The notes beneath the pieces were generated by a model, which did no database searches, had not been told where the DNA came from, and was given only the letters and a program-made list of their open reading frames with translations. A stretch of DNA of 64,000 nt from Kordia jejudonensis. Lineage in GTDB: Bacteria; Bacteroidota; Bacteroidia; Flavobacteriales; Flavobacteriaceae. Shown here one piece after another: positions 34,722 through 44,111 of the stretch. The position numbers and the translations under genes were made by a program. The stretch covers positions 1-64,000 of the forward strand of contig NZ_LBMG01000021.1 of NCBI RefSeq assembly GCF_001005315.1. The letters are read 5' to 3'. Every line of letters starts with the position of its first letter. Within the stretch, counting starts at the first letter, position 1.

Positions 34722-37695
34722 ATTGTATAGGAATTATAGCGGTTATTGTGGTGCCTTTGTCAATTTCGCTGTCAATTTGTAAGTTGCCTTTCATAATTTT
34801 GATACGTTCCGTCATAGTTTTTAATCCCAAACTATGTTGTTTTTTTCGTTCGGAAACGTCAAAGCCTTTTCCATTATCTTTAATGATTGTAACAATTTCT
34901 TTTTGTTGTTTCTCAATTGAAATGGCAACGGCTTTTGCATTTGCATGTTTCAATACATTGGTAATACATTCTTGAATGAATCTATAAAAATTTAAGGTAT
35001 TGTTTTCATCAAAATGGACATCAATTTCATCAATTTCTTCCGAAAAGAAAAGCGCATGTTCTTCGTCCAAATCTACAATTAATTGCTTGATGCTTTCCGT
35101 CAACCCAAGTTGTTTTAATAACGGCGGATACAAGCCTCGCGAAATTGCGCGTACTTCTTCCAACGTATTGTGTGTGAGTTCAGTAATTTCCGTTTGCTGA
35201 GAATTTTGTGCCTTCTTTTTAATCAAAGTGAGTTGCTGATTGATGCTGTCGTGCAATTCTTTGGCAATGCGTTTGCGTTCGTCTTCTTGCGATTGAATAA
35301 GTCCGTAGGCAAACTGTTCTTGCATCTTTCTGCGCGTTTGTAGTTGTTTGAGTTGCCACAGTAAAAACCCGATAATTGTCAAAATAATCAACAATACAAA
35401 CCACCACGTTTTATAAAAGAAATTTTCACTGACAATCTGAATCGTGAGCGGATTGGCAATTTTTCTTCCCGAATAATCAAATGCTTCAATTTCCAATTCA
35501 TAAGTTCCACTAGCCAAATTTGGAAATTGTAGGCTATTCTTAGTGCGCAAATTAACCCAATCACCAGCATTAAGACGATAGGTATACATCGGATTGGTAT
35601 TGACAGCATTTGTGTTTTTCAATCCAAAATCGAGGGCTAATGAAGTGTTTTCTGCCGCCAATATAATAGGATTGTTTTCAGAAAATAATTTTCTATCAAA
35701 AGAAGTTTCAAACATTTTGGTGTCTGAATTGTATTTTTTGACTTTAAGTAAAGTTAACGCAGCTGTATCTTTGGAAATTTCCAACGCGTTTGGATCAAAA
35801 AAATTAAGACCTTCAATCGTTCCTAAAAAAAGTCCATCATTCGTTCGCAACGCACTATACCGATTGCCTTCATAATGACTAAAGCCGTCTTTTTCTGAAA
35901 AACGAGTTTTACTTTTAGTAATCGGATCAAACATCACAACGCCATTAAACGTATTAATCCACCAATTGTTGTCAACTACTGTCACCGAAGCGATTCCTGC
36001 CTTCAAATCATCCGAATAATACAGTTCAAAAAGTTCGGTAAACAAATTAAATTTGATAACTTTTCCGCTGCGTGTTCCAATAATCACTTCTGTAGTACTA
36101 AATTTTTCTAATGATAACACAAACGGATCATTTAAAAAATCTTTCCCAAAAAATGTATGCTTTTTGGTTGGAAAATGATAGGCTAAAATTCCTTTGTCAG
36201 TTCCGGCAACAGCCCAATTATCGAGCATAACCAAGTCATAAATATAAAGCGAATCGGTTTTTACCAACGGAATATGCGTTTCCGTTTTCGTATCAAATCC
36301 CATCAAATGATAACTATTAGTGCCATATACCAACATGCTGTCATTCGCGCACTCCAAGCTGATGACGGGAAAATGCTTAAAAATTGATACGTTGCGAGTC
36401 TTGCGATCGACTTTGATAATTTCTTTGCTGGAATTACTCCAAATTACAGTATCATCAACAATCATATTTCGCGAAGAAAAGGGTTTGTAAAGGTCGTCTC
36501 CCAAGTACATTTCATACGGCGTTACTTCCTTCGTTTCTGTCTGTACAACAAACCAACCGCTGGCTTCCGTTGCCACCAAATACGTATTTGACTCTAAAGG
36601 TTGAATGGCGCGTAAACTCTTATTGGGTAAGAATTTTGAAATTTCTTGTGAAGGGAATTTGAAATAATGCAATTCACCATTTGTTGCGATCCAAATATCT
36701 TTAGACACATTTTTTGAAATGGCTGTAATTCCTGAAATTTGATCCAAGGTAACTTCATGAATTTTCTTAAAACCAGCACTTTTCAATTCATAAAAACCGA
36801 GCTTATTTTCTTGAGAAGCTAATGTTATATACTTTCCGTTACTATCACGAATAACCTTTAAGTGTGTACTTGGTAAAGTTATTTTTTGTCCAGCTTCTTG
36901 AAAATAACGCAACGGATTATCCAGTTGATACAAGATTGAATTCTTTTTGGTAAACACATACGTCGTGTCGTTCATCACCAAATGTTCATCAATGACATAT
37001 TTTTCAGTATTTCTGTTGTTGTAGATAGAAGCATCTGCATAATGCTCTAACAAATTGCTTTTCCAATCAAAAAAACGAACAGGTAAATTATCGTCACTAA
37101 TCACACAATACGCTGGAAATGGAATAAATTGTGTTCCAGGATCCACTAAAAATTTACTTTTAGTTTCGTCTTCAAAACTAAAAATAAGTTTTTGACTCGA
37201 ATGATCTATGAGTTGAACAAGCGAAATTTTTCGGTCTTTTTGTACAAGAATATAATCTTTCTCTTGATAGGTATACACGCTAGAAAGTCCAGCAATATCA
37301 GCTTCAAACTGTACTTCTTTAAATACGATAGTTTCAGGATTAAAAAGAAATAACTTTTGTCCAATAGAAGTCTTTAGCAACACATATAACAAACCATCTT
37401 TTCGTTTGTGAATTTGTGAAATTTCTGTGATTTGATACAAAACACCTGGAAGCGGAATATTGTGAAACGATTGACCGTTAAAACGCTGTAAAGTCAATTT
37501 TTTAGTATCAGCAACGATGACGCGCGAATCTTGATTGCTTCCGCCAATCCACAAAAAACCATCGGTATCAAAGCATAAAGTATTCACATTGTCAAAAGCC
37601 AATCCATCTTGCTTGGTAAACGTTTCATGAAATATCTTTTCAGATTGACCTAATGAGGAAAAGCTCGTCATCAAACAAACGAGAAAAAACAACAT
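34711..37695 (-). CDS. Beta-propeller sensor histidine kinase (HisKA_3 family)
   Basis: About 994 residues with a signal peptide (MLFFLVCLMTSFSSLGQ). The frame is open to another ATG 14 codons upstream (37737), but 37695 gives a clean signal peptide. The large periplasmic part has ligand-sensor propeller repeats (DGFLWIGGSN, DNWWINTFNGVVMF, NDGLFLGTIEGLNFF), then a Y_Y_Y-type domain (YTYRLNAGDWVNL). One transmembrane helix (WWFVLLIILTIIGFLLWQL) leads to a HisKA_3 kinase: RKRIAKELHDSINQQLTLIK carries the phosphoacceptor His, and DNGKGFDV and LGLKTMTERI mark the ATPase. It pairs with the overlapping NarL-type regulator. Confidence 0.93.
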   Translation of the reverse strand: MLFFLVCLMTSFSSLGQSEKIFHETFTKQDGLAFDNVNTLCFDTDGFLWIGGSNQDSRVIVADTKKLTLQRFNGQSFHNIPLPGVLYQITEISQIHKRKDGLLYVLLKTSIGQKLFLFNPETIVFKEVQFEADIAGLSSVYTYQEKDYILVQKDRKISLVQLIDHSSQKLIFSFEDETKSKFLVDPGTQFIPFPAYCVISDDNLPVRFFDWKSNLLEHYADASIYNNRNTEKYVIDEHLVMNDTTYVFTKKNSILYQLDNPLRYFQEAGQKITLPSTHLKVIRDSNGKYITLASQENKLGFYELKSAGFKKIHEVTLDQISGITAISKNVSKDIWIATNGELHYFKFPSQEISKFLPNKSLRAIQPLESNTYLVATEASGWFVVQTETKEVTPYEMYLGDDLYKPFSSRNMIVDDTVIWSNSSKEIIKVDRKTRNVSIFKHFPVISLECANDSMLVYGTNSYHLMGFDTKTETHIPLVKTDSLYIYDLVMLDNWAVAGTDKGILAYHFPTKKHTFFGKDFLNDPFVLSLEKFSTTEVIIGTRSGKVIKFNLFTELFELYYSDDLKAGIASVTVVDNNWWINTFNGVVMFDPITKSKTRFSEKDGFSHYEGNRYSALRTNDGLFLGTIEGLNFFDPNALEISKDTAALTLLKVKKYNSDTKMFETSFDRKLFSENNPIILAAENTSLALDFGLKNTNAVNTNPMYTYRLNAGDWVNLRTKNSLQFPNLASGTYELEIEAFDYSGRKIANPLTIQIVSENFFYKTWWFVLLIILTIIGFLLWQLKQLQTRRKMQEQFAYGLIQSQEDERKRIAKELHDSINQQLTLIKKKAQNSQQTEITELTHNTLEEVRAISRGLYPPLLKQLGLTESIKQLIVDLDEEHALFFSEEIDEIDVHFDENNTLNFYRFIQECITNVLKHANAKAVAISIEKQQKEIVTIIKDNGKGFDVSERKKQHSLGLKTMTERIKIMKGNLQIDSEIDKGTTITAIIPIQYEH

Positions 37696-37918
37696 GTTAA
37701 ATTGTGTAGTAAGAATGGGGAATCTTAACAAAAGCATACAATTGCAATCAATTGCTTAAAGATACTTTTTTTGTGTAAAATATTTCAATTCGATAAAAAA
37801 AATCCCAATCGCGATATATAATATCATGTTTTCTTGCATAGTTTTTTAGCTTTCGCTCTTGATTTTTCGAAAATATCTTTTCCAAATTCTGTATTTTAGA
37901 AACTTCAAAGACAAACAG

Positions 37919-38725
37919 ATGATTCCTGAACATATAAGCAATAGAAAAGGACCAAGAAGCCTAAAAGATCTCAATCCAGAAGTTGTAGAATATTTGAACA
38001 AAGGTTTGATAGAAACCAAAAACTTAATGGAATGGTTGGCAGCCGATCAATTAGTGTTGTTAAAATTAGTGTTAGCACAACTTGGAAAATCAGCTTGGTA
38101 TGAAGACTTTGAAGTCGCCGTAAACGCACAAAAAAAGCCAACAGCAAATAGCAATACCAAAGTCATTGGCGAAACGTTTGGAATCCTTACTTCAGATGAA
38201 AAAATATATGGAGAACTAAAAACACACACGTCTGATTTGGTGAGATGTTGGGCATGTTGGGCGCAAAGTACACAGCATGATTCTGTGCCAGATTTACTAA
38301 AAGTAATGAAATCGTATGCTGCCGACACACATTTTGGCGTGCGCGAAGTCGTAATTTTTGCAAGTAAAGAACGGATGATTGCCGATTTGGACACTTCCGT
38401 AGAATTACTATCGAAGTGGACAACGAGTCGTGACGAAAATGTGCGTCGTTTCGCAGTCGAGTCTATGCGACCAATTGGTGTTTGGACGAAGAAAATAGAA
38501 GCTTTTCAAGAAAATCCAGCGAAAGCGTTGCCAATTCTCAATCCATTAAAATCAGATTCATCCAAATATGTGCGTGATGCTGTTGGAAATTGGTTGAACG
38601 ATGCCAGCAAGTCCCAACCCGATTGGGTCACTGCGCTTTGTACGCAATGGAAAAAAGAATCGGATACCAAAGAAACGGCATATATCATTAAAAGAGGTAT
38701 GCGAACGATTTACAAAAAGCAGTAA
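37919..38725 (+). CDS. DNA alkylation repair protein (AlkC/AlkD-like HEAT-repeat family)
   Basis: A 268-residue helical-repeat protein resembling AlkC/AlkD DNA glycosylases, which remove N3- and N7-alkylpurines using a HEAT-like solenoid. Family-like stretches include VREVVIFASKERM, WTTSRDENVRRFAVESMRPIGVW and SSKYVRDAVGNWLNDASKSQPDW. The ATG at 37919 (MIPEHISNRKGPRSL) is preferred over one 20 codons upstream, whose extra residues look non-coding. It stands alone, divergent from the histidine kinase gene, with a terminator after it. The exact subfamily is not settled. Confidence 0.82.
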   Translation: MIPEHISNRKGPRSLKDLNPEVVEYLNKGLIETKNLMEWLAADQLVLLKLVLAQLGKSAWYEDFEVAVNAQKKPTANSNTKVIGETFGILTSDEKIYGELKTHTSDLVRCWACWAQSTQHDSVPDLLKVMKSYAADTHFGVREVVIFASKERMIADLDTSVELLSKWTTSRDENVRRFAVESMRPIGVWTKKIEAFQENPAKALPILNPLKSDSSKYVRDAVGNWLNDASKSQPDWVTALCTQWKKESDTKETAYIIKRGMRTIYKKQ

Positions 38726-38744
38726 AACCAACACCTGAAGGAGT

Positions 38745-38762
38745 AGTGCTAAGGCGCTTTTT
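38745..38762 (+). terminator. Short terminator after the AlkC/AlkD-like gene
   Basis: AGTGC-TAAG-GCGCT (one G-U pair) followed by TTTTT. The short stem makes it moderately certain. Confidence 0.55.
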
Positions 38763-38877
38763 ACGATTTGCCAATTGGTAAACAAGCTAACAGATTTACA
38801 AGGTATGCGTTAGTACAATACAATTGATATTATTGACAAAAATACTAACGCTTTAAATATTGGAATAAATACATATC

Positions 38878-38891
38878 TTAGAACATTCTAA
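38878..38891. promoter_or_regulatory. Palindrome upstream of the symporter genes
   Basis: TTAGAA-CA-TTCTAA is a perfect 6+6 palindrome 35 bp before the DUF4212 start. Its position suits an operator. No regulator is known. Confidence 0.35.
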
Positions 38892-38926
38892 CACACTTAC
38901 GCATGTGTCTATAAAACCAACCAACA

Positions 38927-39187
38927 ATGAGCGATCAAAAAAAACACGCAAAAGCATACTGGAAAGAAAATCTAAAATACCTAATCATTCTATTAGCTAT
39001 TTGGTTTATAGTGTCTTATGGTTGTGGAATTTTATTTAGAGAAGAACTCAACCAATTCAGACTTGGCGGTTTCAAATTAGGTTTTTGGTTTGCACAACAA
39101 GGTTCCATATATGTATTTGTCATCTTGATATTTGTCTATGTGCGATTGATGAACAAACTAGATAAAAAATACGGTTTCGACGAGTAA
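38927..39187 (+). CDS. DUF4212 small subunit of a sodium/solute symporter
   Basis: An 86-residue protein with two transmembrane helices (about 19-37 and 58-79), matching DUF4212 (putative solute:sodium symporter small subunit). Recognisable residues are AYWKENLKYL, the FGGFKLGFWFAQQGS-like FKLGFWFAQQGSIYVFV and the C-terminal LMNKLDKKYGF. It lies 32 bp upstream of the large symporter subunit, comparable to yjcH before actP in E. coli. Confidence 0.92.
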   Translation: MSDQKKHAKAYWKENLKYLIILLAIWFIVSYGCGILFREELNQFRLGGFKLGFWFAQQGSIYVFVILIFVYVRLMNKLDKKYGFDE

Positions 39188-39219
39188 TTCAAACTAAACG
39201 TATTTAAAAAAAAGAAATT

Positions 39220-40995
39220 ATGAGTGTACAAACGTGGACTTGGATCTTAGTAGGAATTACTTTTGCGCTATACTTCGGAATTGCCATTTGGGCAAGAGCC
39301 GGATCAACCAAAGAATTTTACGTTGCTGGTGGAGGCGTTTCTCCTTTGGCAAACGGTATGGCAACTGCCGCCGATTGGATGAGTGCCGCATCTTTCATTA
39401 GTATGGCAGGATTGATCTCCTTTATGGGATATGATGGTTCTGTGTTCCTCATGGGATGGACAGGCGGATATGTATTACTAGCATTACTCTTAGCGCCGTA
39501 TTTACGGAAATTCGGGAAATTTACAGTACCTGATTTTATTGGCGATCGTTATTATTCAAACACAGCGAGAACAGTTGCCGTAATTTGCGCTTTAATTGTA
39601 TCATTTACCTACGTTGCAGGACAAATGCGCGGTGTCGGAATTGTATTTTCACAATTCTTACAAGTAGATATTAATGTTGGAGTTATTATCGGAATGACAG
39701 TAGTGCTCATCTTTGCTTTCTTGGGAGGAATGAAAGGCATCACATACACACAAGTGGCACAATATTGTGTGTTGATTTTTGCCTTTATGGTGCCCGCATT
39801 TTTTATCTCCATGCAAATGACAGGAAACATCATTCCACAAATAGGAATGGGAGGAAAAGTAGAAGGTGGCGCTTTTCTGCTAGATAAACTTGACACATTG
39901 CACACACAACTCGGTTTTAACGAATATACCAGCGGAACGAAATCTACTTGGGATGTTTTTGCCATAACACTTGCATTAATGGTTGGTACGGCAGGATTGC
40001 CACACGTAATCGTTCGTTTCTTCACCGTTCCGAAAGTAAAAGATGCACGTAAATCTGCAGGATTAGCATTATTATTCATCGCAATTTTATACACAACCGC
40101 GCCAGCAATTGCCGTATTTTCAAGAACAAATTTAATTGAAACGGTAAGCAACAAAGATTATCAAGAAATTCCAGCTTGGTTCAAAAACTGGGAAGATACT
40201 GGACTAATCGCGTGGGCAGATAAAAATGGCGATGGAAAAATACAATATGTGGCAGGAAGTGCATTAGATGGTAAAAAACCTGAATTTACAGAAGCAAGAG
40301 GTGTAAACGGAGAACGTTTAATTTCAAATGCAAGTACAGCAACAAATGAATTATATGTTGATAGAGATATCATGGTATTAGCAAATCCTGAAATTGCAAA
40401 ACTACCAAATTGGGTAATCGCGTTAGTTGCCGCTGGCGGATTGGCCGCAGCATTATCAACAGCTGCTGGATTATTACTAGTCATTTCAACATCAATCTCA
40501 CACGATTTAATCAAAAAGCAATTAAAACCAACTATTTCAGAAAAAGGAGAATTATTAGCCGCACGAATTTCCATCTTTGTAGCAATTATCATCGCTGGAT
40601 TGTTCGGAATTTATCCGCCAGGATTTGTCGCCGCCGTGGTTGCTTTAGCTTTCGGATTGGCAGCCGCCTCCTTTTTTCCAGCCATTATATTAGGAATTTT
40701 TGACAAACGAATGAACAAAGAAGGCGCTATTGCAGGAATGATTGTTGGAATCGTATTAATGCTATGCTACATGATACGTTACAAAACAGGACTCATTTGG
40801 GTACTAGACCCACTACCAAAAAGCGAATGGTGGTTTGGAACTTCTCCTGAAGGTTTTGGAACCATTGCAATGATTGTCAATGTGGTAGTTTCCGTGGTAG
40901 TTTCAAGATGTACGGCAGCACCGCCAGAAGAAGTCCAAGAACTCGTAGAAAATATCAGAATTCCTTCAGGAGCAGGAGAAGCTTCAAATCATTAA
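39220..40995 (+). CDS. Sodium:solute symporter, VC_2705/ActP-like (probable acetate transporter)
   Basis: A 591-residue SSSF transporter with about 13 transmembrane segments. GSTKEFYVAGGGVSPLANGMATAADWMSAASFISMAG is the family's N-terminal signature (residues about 28-64), and GTAGLPHVIVRFFTVP follows near 253-268. A hydrophilic loop (about 310-385) carries DKNGDGKIQYVA, an EF-hand-like calcium loop. Partnership with DUF4212 fits the VC_2705 subfamily. Acetate is the likely substrate because ActP-type carriers pair with acs, found 4 kb downstream, but other monocarboxylates are possible. Confidence 0.92.
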   Translation: MSVQTWTWILVGITFALYFGIAIWARAGSTKEFYVAGGGVSPLANGMATAADWMSAASFISMAGLISFMGYDGSVFLMGWTGGYVLLALLLAPYLRKFGKFTVPDFIGDRYYSNTARTVAVICALIVSFTYVAGQMRGVGIVFSQFLQVDINVGVIIGMTVVLIFAFLGGMKGITYTQVAQYCVLIFAFMVPAFFISMQMTGNIIPQIGMGGKVEGGAFLLDKLDTLHTQLGFNEYTSGTKSTWDVFAITLALMVGTAGLPHVIVRFFTVPKVKDARKSAGLALLFIAILYTTAPAIAVFSRTNLIETVSNKDYQEIPAWFKNWEDTGLIAWADKNGDGKIQYVAGSALDGKKPEFTEARGVNGERLISNASTATNELYVDRDIMVLANPEIAKLPNWVIALVAAGGLAAALSTAAGLLLVISTSISHDLIKKQLKPTISEKGELLAARISIFVAIIIAGLFGIYPPGFVAAVVALAFGLAAASFFPAIILGIFDKRMNKEGAIAGMIVGIVLMLCYMIRYKTGLIWVLDPLPKSEWWFGTSPEGFGTIAMIVNVVVSVVVSRCTAAPPEEVQELVENIRIPSGAGEASNH

Positions 40996-40996
40996 T

Positions 40997-41004
40997 TATA
41001 TTTG
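40997..41004 (+). promoter_or_regulatory. Candidate -7 element for the TPR-HTH gene
   Basis: TATATTTG matches TAnnTTTG, 38 bp before the ATG at 41043 and just after the symporter stop. No -33 TTG is seen. Confidence 0.45.
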
Positions 41005-41042
41005 AAACCATTTTCATCTAGATCATTACAATACTTATACAA

Positions 41043-42662
41043 ATGCTGCACAATACATCCTCTAAGCTTACAGTTTACGTTACACTGGTATTGTTGCTGT
41101 TTTCTAATACCATATTTGCACAGAGTAACACGGATTCGTTACGGTTAATCTGGCAAAACGAAAAAGAAATTGATACTGTTAGATTCAATGCGTTGGATGC
41201 ATATTATGAACTTAACAATCAAATTCAACCCGACTCAGCATTGATTGCGCTAGATGATCATTATACAATTGCTAAAGAAAAAAATGCTGATGAACAACTG
41301 TTTATGGCAGCAAAACGAAAAGGAAACATACATCGACTTAAAGGCAATTATGATGAAGCTATGCGTAACTACAAGGAAGCTGAAAGTATTGCCATACGAT
41401 TAAAAAATGATGTTTTACAAGCTGATATTATTGGCAATTTAGGAAATGTGTTTATTTATCGAAAAGATTATCTGCAAGCAACACAGTGTTATTCTAAGGC
41501 GTTAAAAGTATATCAAGAAAAAAAAGATGCTAGAAAAGAATCGCACATGCTCACAAGTTTGGGAAGTGTGTATCTCATTATTGATAATTATGATTTGGCG
41601 TTAGAATACTATCAAAAAGCACTTTCGCTGCTCAATGATAGAGGTTACGAAGACAGGCGAACTGCAATTATTTATGTAAATATCGGTTGGACTAATTTTG
41701 AGAAAAAATTATATAAGGAAGCTAAATTTTATTACGAAAAAGGACTTGAAATATTAAAAGTGAAAAATGAAAAATTTTTCATTGCTGAGTGTTATGCTGC
41801 TTTAGCAAGTATACATATCAGATTAAACCTTCTTGATGAAGCCAAAGATTATGCGCAAAAAAGCTTGGCATTAAATAAAGAACTAGCAATTAAAAGTGGA
41901 ATTACCAATGCGGAAATTACAATTGCTCAACTTACGTATGAAACTGATATTGATGAAGCAACAAAGCAAGGCGAAGCTATATTGGCTAATTTAACTCCGA
42001 GTGCGAGCAAAGAATCAAAACGGTACATTTACGAATTACTTTATAAATGTTACAAAGCGCAAAAAAAATTAGGACTTTCCCTTGAAATGTATGAGCAATA
42101 CACAATGTATGATGATAGCATACAAGCCGAAAAAAATAAGTTCGCAGTTGCTCGTGAAGCTGTAAAAAATGAGTTTGAAAAAAAACTATATCAAACGCAA
42201 GTTGAAAATGAAAATGCTCAAGCTGCTTTAAAATTAAAACAACTCAAAAAAACGTACGCTATTATTCTAATTTGCTTTTTAGTAGTTATAGGAATTCTTT
42301 ATTACACTAGAAAAACAATCGTTGACAATCGTAAAAAAAGAGAAGCGCTATTAGCAGAGTTGGAACGGCTAAAAAATACAAATGACCTACAAATTCCCGC
42401 AAGTAAATTTGAATTAGACAGAAAAAAAATTGAACAATCTTTGGGTCGAAAAATAAATGAAACCGATTGGAATGTGCTTTCAATTTTACTCGAAGATCCC
42501 GTAATTTCAAACAAAGATATTGCCGAAAAAGCATATATGAGTGTTGACGGAATTGGCTCTTCGCTTCGAAGAATGTATACCTATTTTGAAATAAAAGAGT
42601 CCAAATACAAGAAAATATCGTTGCTCATGGAAGCGATAAAACTTTCAAATAAAAATTCATAA
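41043..42662 (+). CDS. Membrane TPR protein with C-terminal helix-turn-helix
   Basis: A 539-residue protein: signal peptide (about 1-26), TPR repeats (about 70-340, e.g. DYLQATQCYSKALKVYQEKK and NYDLALEYYQKALSLL), coiled coil (about 365-402), one transmembrane helix (about 403-421), and a cytoplasmic C-terminal helix-turn-helix (about 465-535, ISNKDIAEKAYMSVDGIGSSLRRMYTYF). It resembles flavobacterial one-component membrane regulators with TPR sensors. It may control neighbouring genes; two downstream genes share an operator-like palindrome. There is no kinase domain. Confidence 0.85.
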   Translation: MLHNTSSKLTVYVTLVLLLFSNTIFAQSNTDSLRLIWQNEKEIDTVRFNALDAYYELNNQIQPDSALIALDDHYTIAKEKNADEQLFMAAKRKGNIHRLKGNYDEAMRNYKEAESIAIRLKNDVLQADIIGNLGNVFIYRKDYLQATQCYSKALKVYQEKKDARKESHMLTSLGSVYLIIDNYDLALEYYQKALSLLNDRGYEDRRTAIIYVNIGWTNFEKKLYKEAKFYYEKGLEILKVKNEKFFIAECYAALASIHIRLNLLDEAKDYAQKSLALNKELAIKSGITNAEITIAQLTYETDIDEATKQGEAILANLTPSASKESKRYIYELLYKCYKAQKKLGLSLEMYEQYTMYDDSIQAEKNKFAVAREAVKNEFEKKLYQTQVENENAQAALKLKQLKKTYAIILICFLVVIGILYYTRKTIVDNRKKREALLAELERLKNTNDLQIPASKFELDRKKIEQSLGRKINETDWNVLSILLEDPVISNKDIAEKAYMSVDGIGSSLRRMYTYFEIKESKYKKISLLMEAIKLSNKNS

Positions 42663-42703
42663 AAAATCAATTTTTTTCAAAAAACCCCATATTATACAGG
42701 CGA

Positions 42704-42721
42704 TTCACGTCTATGCGTGAA
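42704..42721. promoter_or_regulatory. Operator-like palindrome, site 1
   Basis: TTCACG-TCTATG-CGTGAA, a perfect 6+6 inverted repeat with 6-nt spacer, 65 bp upstream of the outer-membrane barrel gene. A near copy precedes the next gene (43389-43406). Confidence 0.5.
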
Positions 42722-42786
42722 GTATTTTATATAAAAATTGAGAATATTTGTAACAAAGAAATATGAATTAAAAATTAAAATTTGTT

Positions 42787-43338
42787 ATGAAAAAATGTAT
42801 TGCAACTATTATCATTATTTTTGCCTGTATTTTTACCATCAATGCACAAAATGTAAAATACGGAGTAAAAGCGGGTTTAAATTTTTCAAACTTAGAAATT
42901 AAACTCTCAGATGATTTTGAAGAAGATGATTCAGAAGATATCAATGGAAAAACAGGATTTTACTTTGGAGGTTTTGTTGACATTTCCATCTCTGAAAAAT
43001 TTAGCATTCAACCTGAACTTTTATTTTCCATAGAAGGAGGAGAAGACACAGGAATAAATTTTGTCAACGTGCCTATAATGGCAAAATACTACATAACTTC
43101 AGGACTCAGTTTGCAGGCAGGCCCACAAATAGGATTTTTAGTGAGCGCCGAAGATGATGCTGACGAATTCTTGAAATCTACGAACTTCGGATTAAACGCA
43201 GGTCTTGGTTTTGACTTGAAAGAAACAGGAATATTCTTTGATGCTAGATATAATTTTGGACTTTCTGATATCGGAGATGCCACAGGATTTGAAGTAAACA
43301 CAAAAGGTTTTCAAATTGGTGTTGGGTATAAATTCTAA
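42787..43338 (+). CDS. PorT-like outer-membrane beta-barrel protein
   Basis: A 183-residue protein with a signal peptide (about 1-20, ending INAQ) and the opening VKYGVKAGLNFSNLE typical of the PorT/outer-membrane beta-barrel family. Strands such as FSIQPELLFSIEGG, LSLQAGPQIGFLV and FFDARYNFGLSDI alternate with turns, and the last residue is Phe in a terminal barrel strand (GFQIGVGYKF). Eight strands seem likely. Function unknown. Confidence 0.9.
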   Translation: MKKCIATIIIIFACIFTINAQNVKYGVKAGLNFSNLEIKLSDDFEEDDSEDINGKTGFYFGGFVDISISEKFSIQPELLFSIEGGEDTGINFVNVPIMAKYYITSGLSLQAGPQIGFLVSAEDDADEFLKSTNFGLNAGLGFDLKETGIFFDARYNFGLSDIGDATGFEVNTKGFQIGVGYKF

Positions 43339-43388
43339 ATACACTTACGTATCCTAAAATTACTTTTTTATACACGAATTCGTATCAT

Positions 43389-43406
43389 TTCACGTGTAGA
43401 CGTGAG
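43389..43406. promoter_or_regulatory. Operator-like palindrome, site 2
   Basis: TTCACG-TGTAGA-CGTGAG lies 42 bp upstream of the lipoprotein gene. It has the same half-sites and spacer length as the site at 42704-42721. Confidence 0.5.
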
Positions 43407-43448
43407 GCATAATTAGAGATAATTATACAAATTTATAAAAAAAAGATT

Positions 43449-44060
43449 ATGAAAAAGAAACTATTAACGTACATTCTATTGGCGCCATTATTAATGGCGT
43501 TTCAATGTGAAGAAGACGAACTACAAAGCACATTAACATACAATACGTATAAAGTAAATGTAACGATGCAATCCAATTTTTCTGTTGATGAAACCATTTG
43601 GATTAACGGACGCGTTTCCTCTAAGGCATTTGACACTGCTGTAAATGATTCTATTTTTAGTGATATTGCACAAAGCGATACGTTCTCAATCTATAAATTT
43701 ATAGAACCTACAGCAGTATCAAACTGTAAAGATGCCATAGACAAATTTGAATTAATTTTTGATAGCGGATCATATTCGTTTCTACCTTCTTGTGAAAATG
43801 CACAAATACATGCCATTCCAGAATTGGAAAGTAGCGAACTATTTTTTAGTTATCGAATTGGATTAAAGGCCATTGAACCTGGAGATTATGTAATTAGTTG
43901 GCAAGACGCTGCGATTCAAAATACTAGCAGAAATGAATCTATAGTAGACAATTATCCTATTGAAAATCATCCCAATCAAATCGGATTCAATCGTTGCGAA
44001 AATGTTTCTTGGAGGTTTTTAAACGAATCTCAACGCGAATTCTATTTTACTGTTGAATAA
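43449..44060 (+). CDS. Predicted lipoprotein of unknown function
   Basis: A 203-residue protein whose N terminus (MKKKLLTYILLAPLLMAFQCEEDE) is a lipoprotein-type signal with Cys20; the lipobox is not classical but is a common flavobacterial variant followed by acidic residues. The mature part is beta-rich (YKVNVTMQSNFSVDETIWINGRV, FFSYRIGLKAIEPGDYVISW) with no recognised domain. It lies between the barrel gene and the FISUMP lipoprotein gene. Confidence 0.75.
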   Translation: MKKKLLTYILLAPLLMAFQCEEDELQSTLTYNTYKVNVTMQSNFSVDETIWINGRVSSKAFDTAVNDSIFSDIAQSDTFSIYKFIEPTAVSNCKDAIDKFELIFDSGSYSFLPSCENAQIHAIPELESSELFFSYRIGLKAIEPGDYVISWQDAAIQNTSRNESIVDNYPIENHPNQIGFNRCENVSWRFLNESQREFYFTVE

Positions 44061-44111
44061 AATATCACACTACCAAAATCCCTATTTTTAAATTAAAAAA
44101 TGCTATACATT

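Noticed and set aside
39609-40154. 181-residue minus-strand frame opposite the symporter gene
   Set aside because: It mirrors the symporter codons; composition (I, M, C, T and P rich) is that of an antisense shadow.
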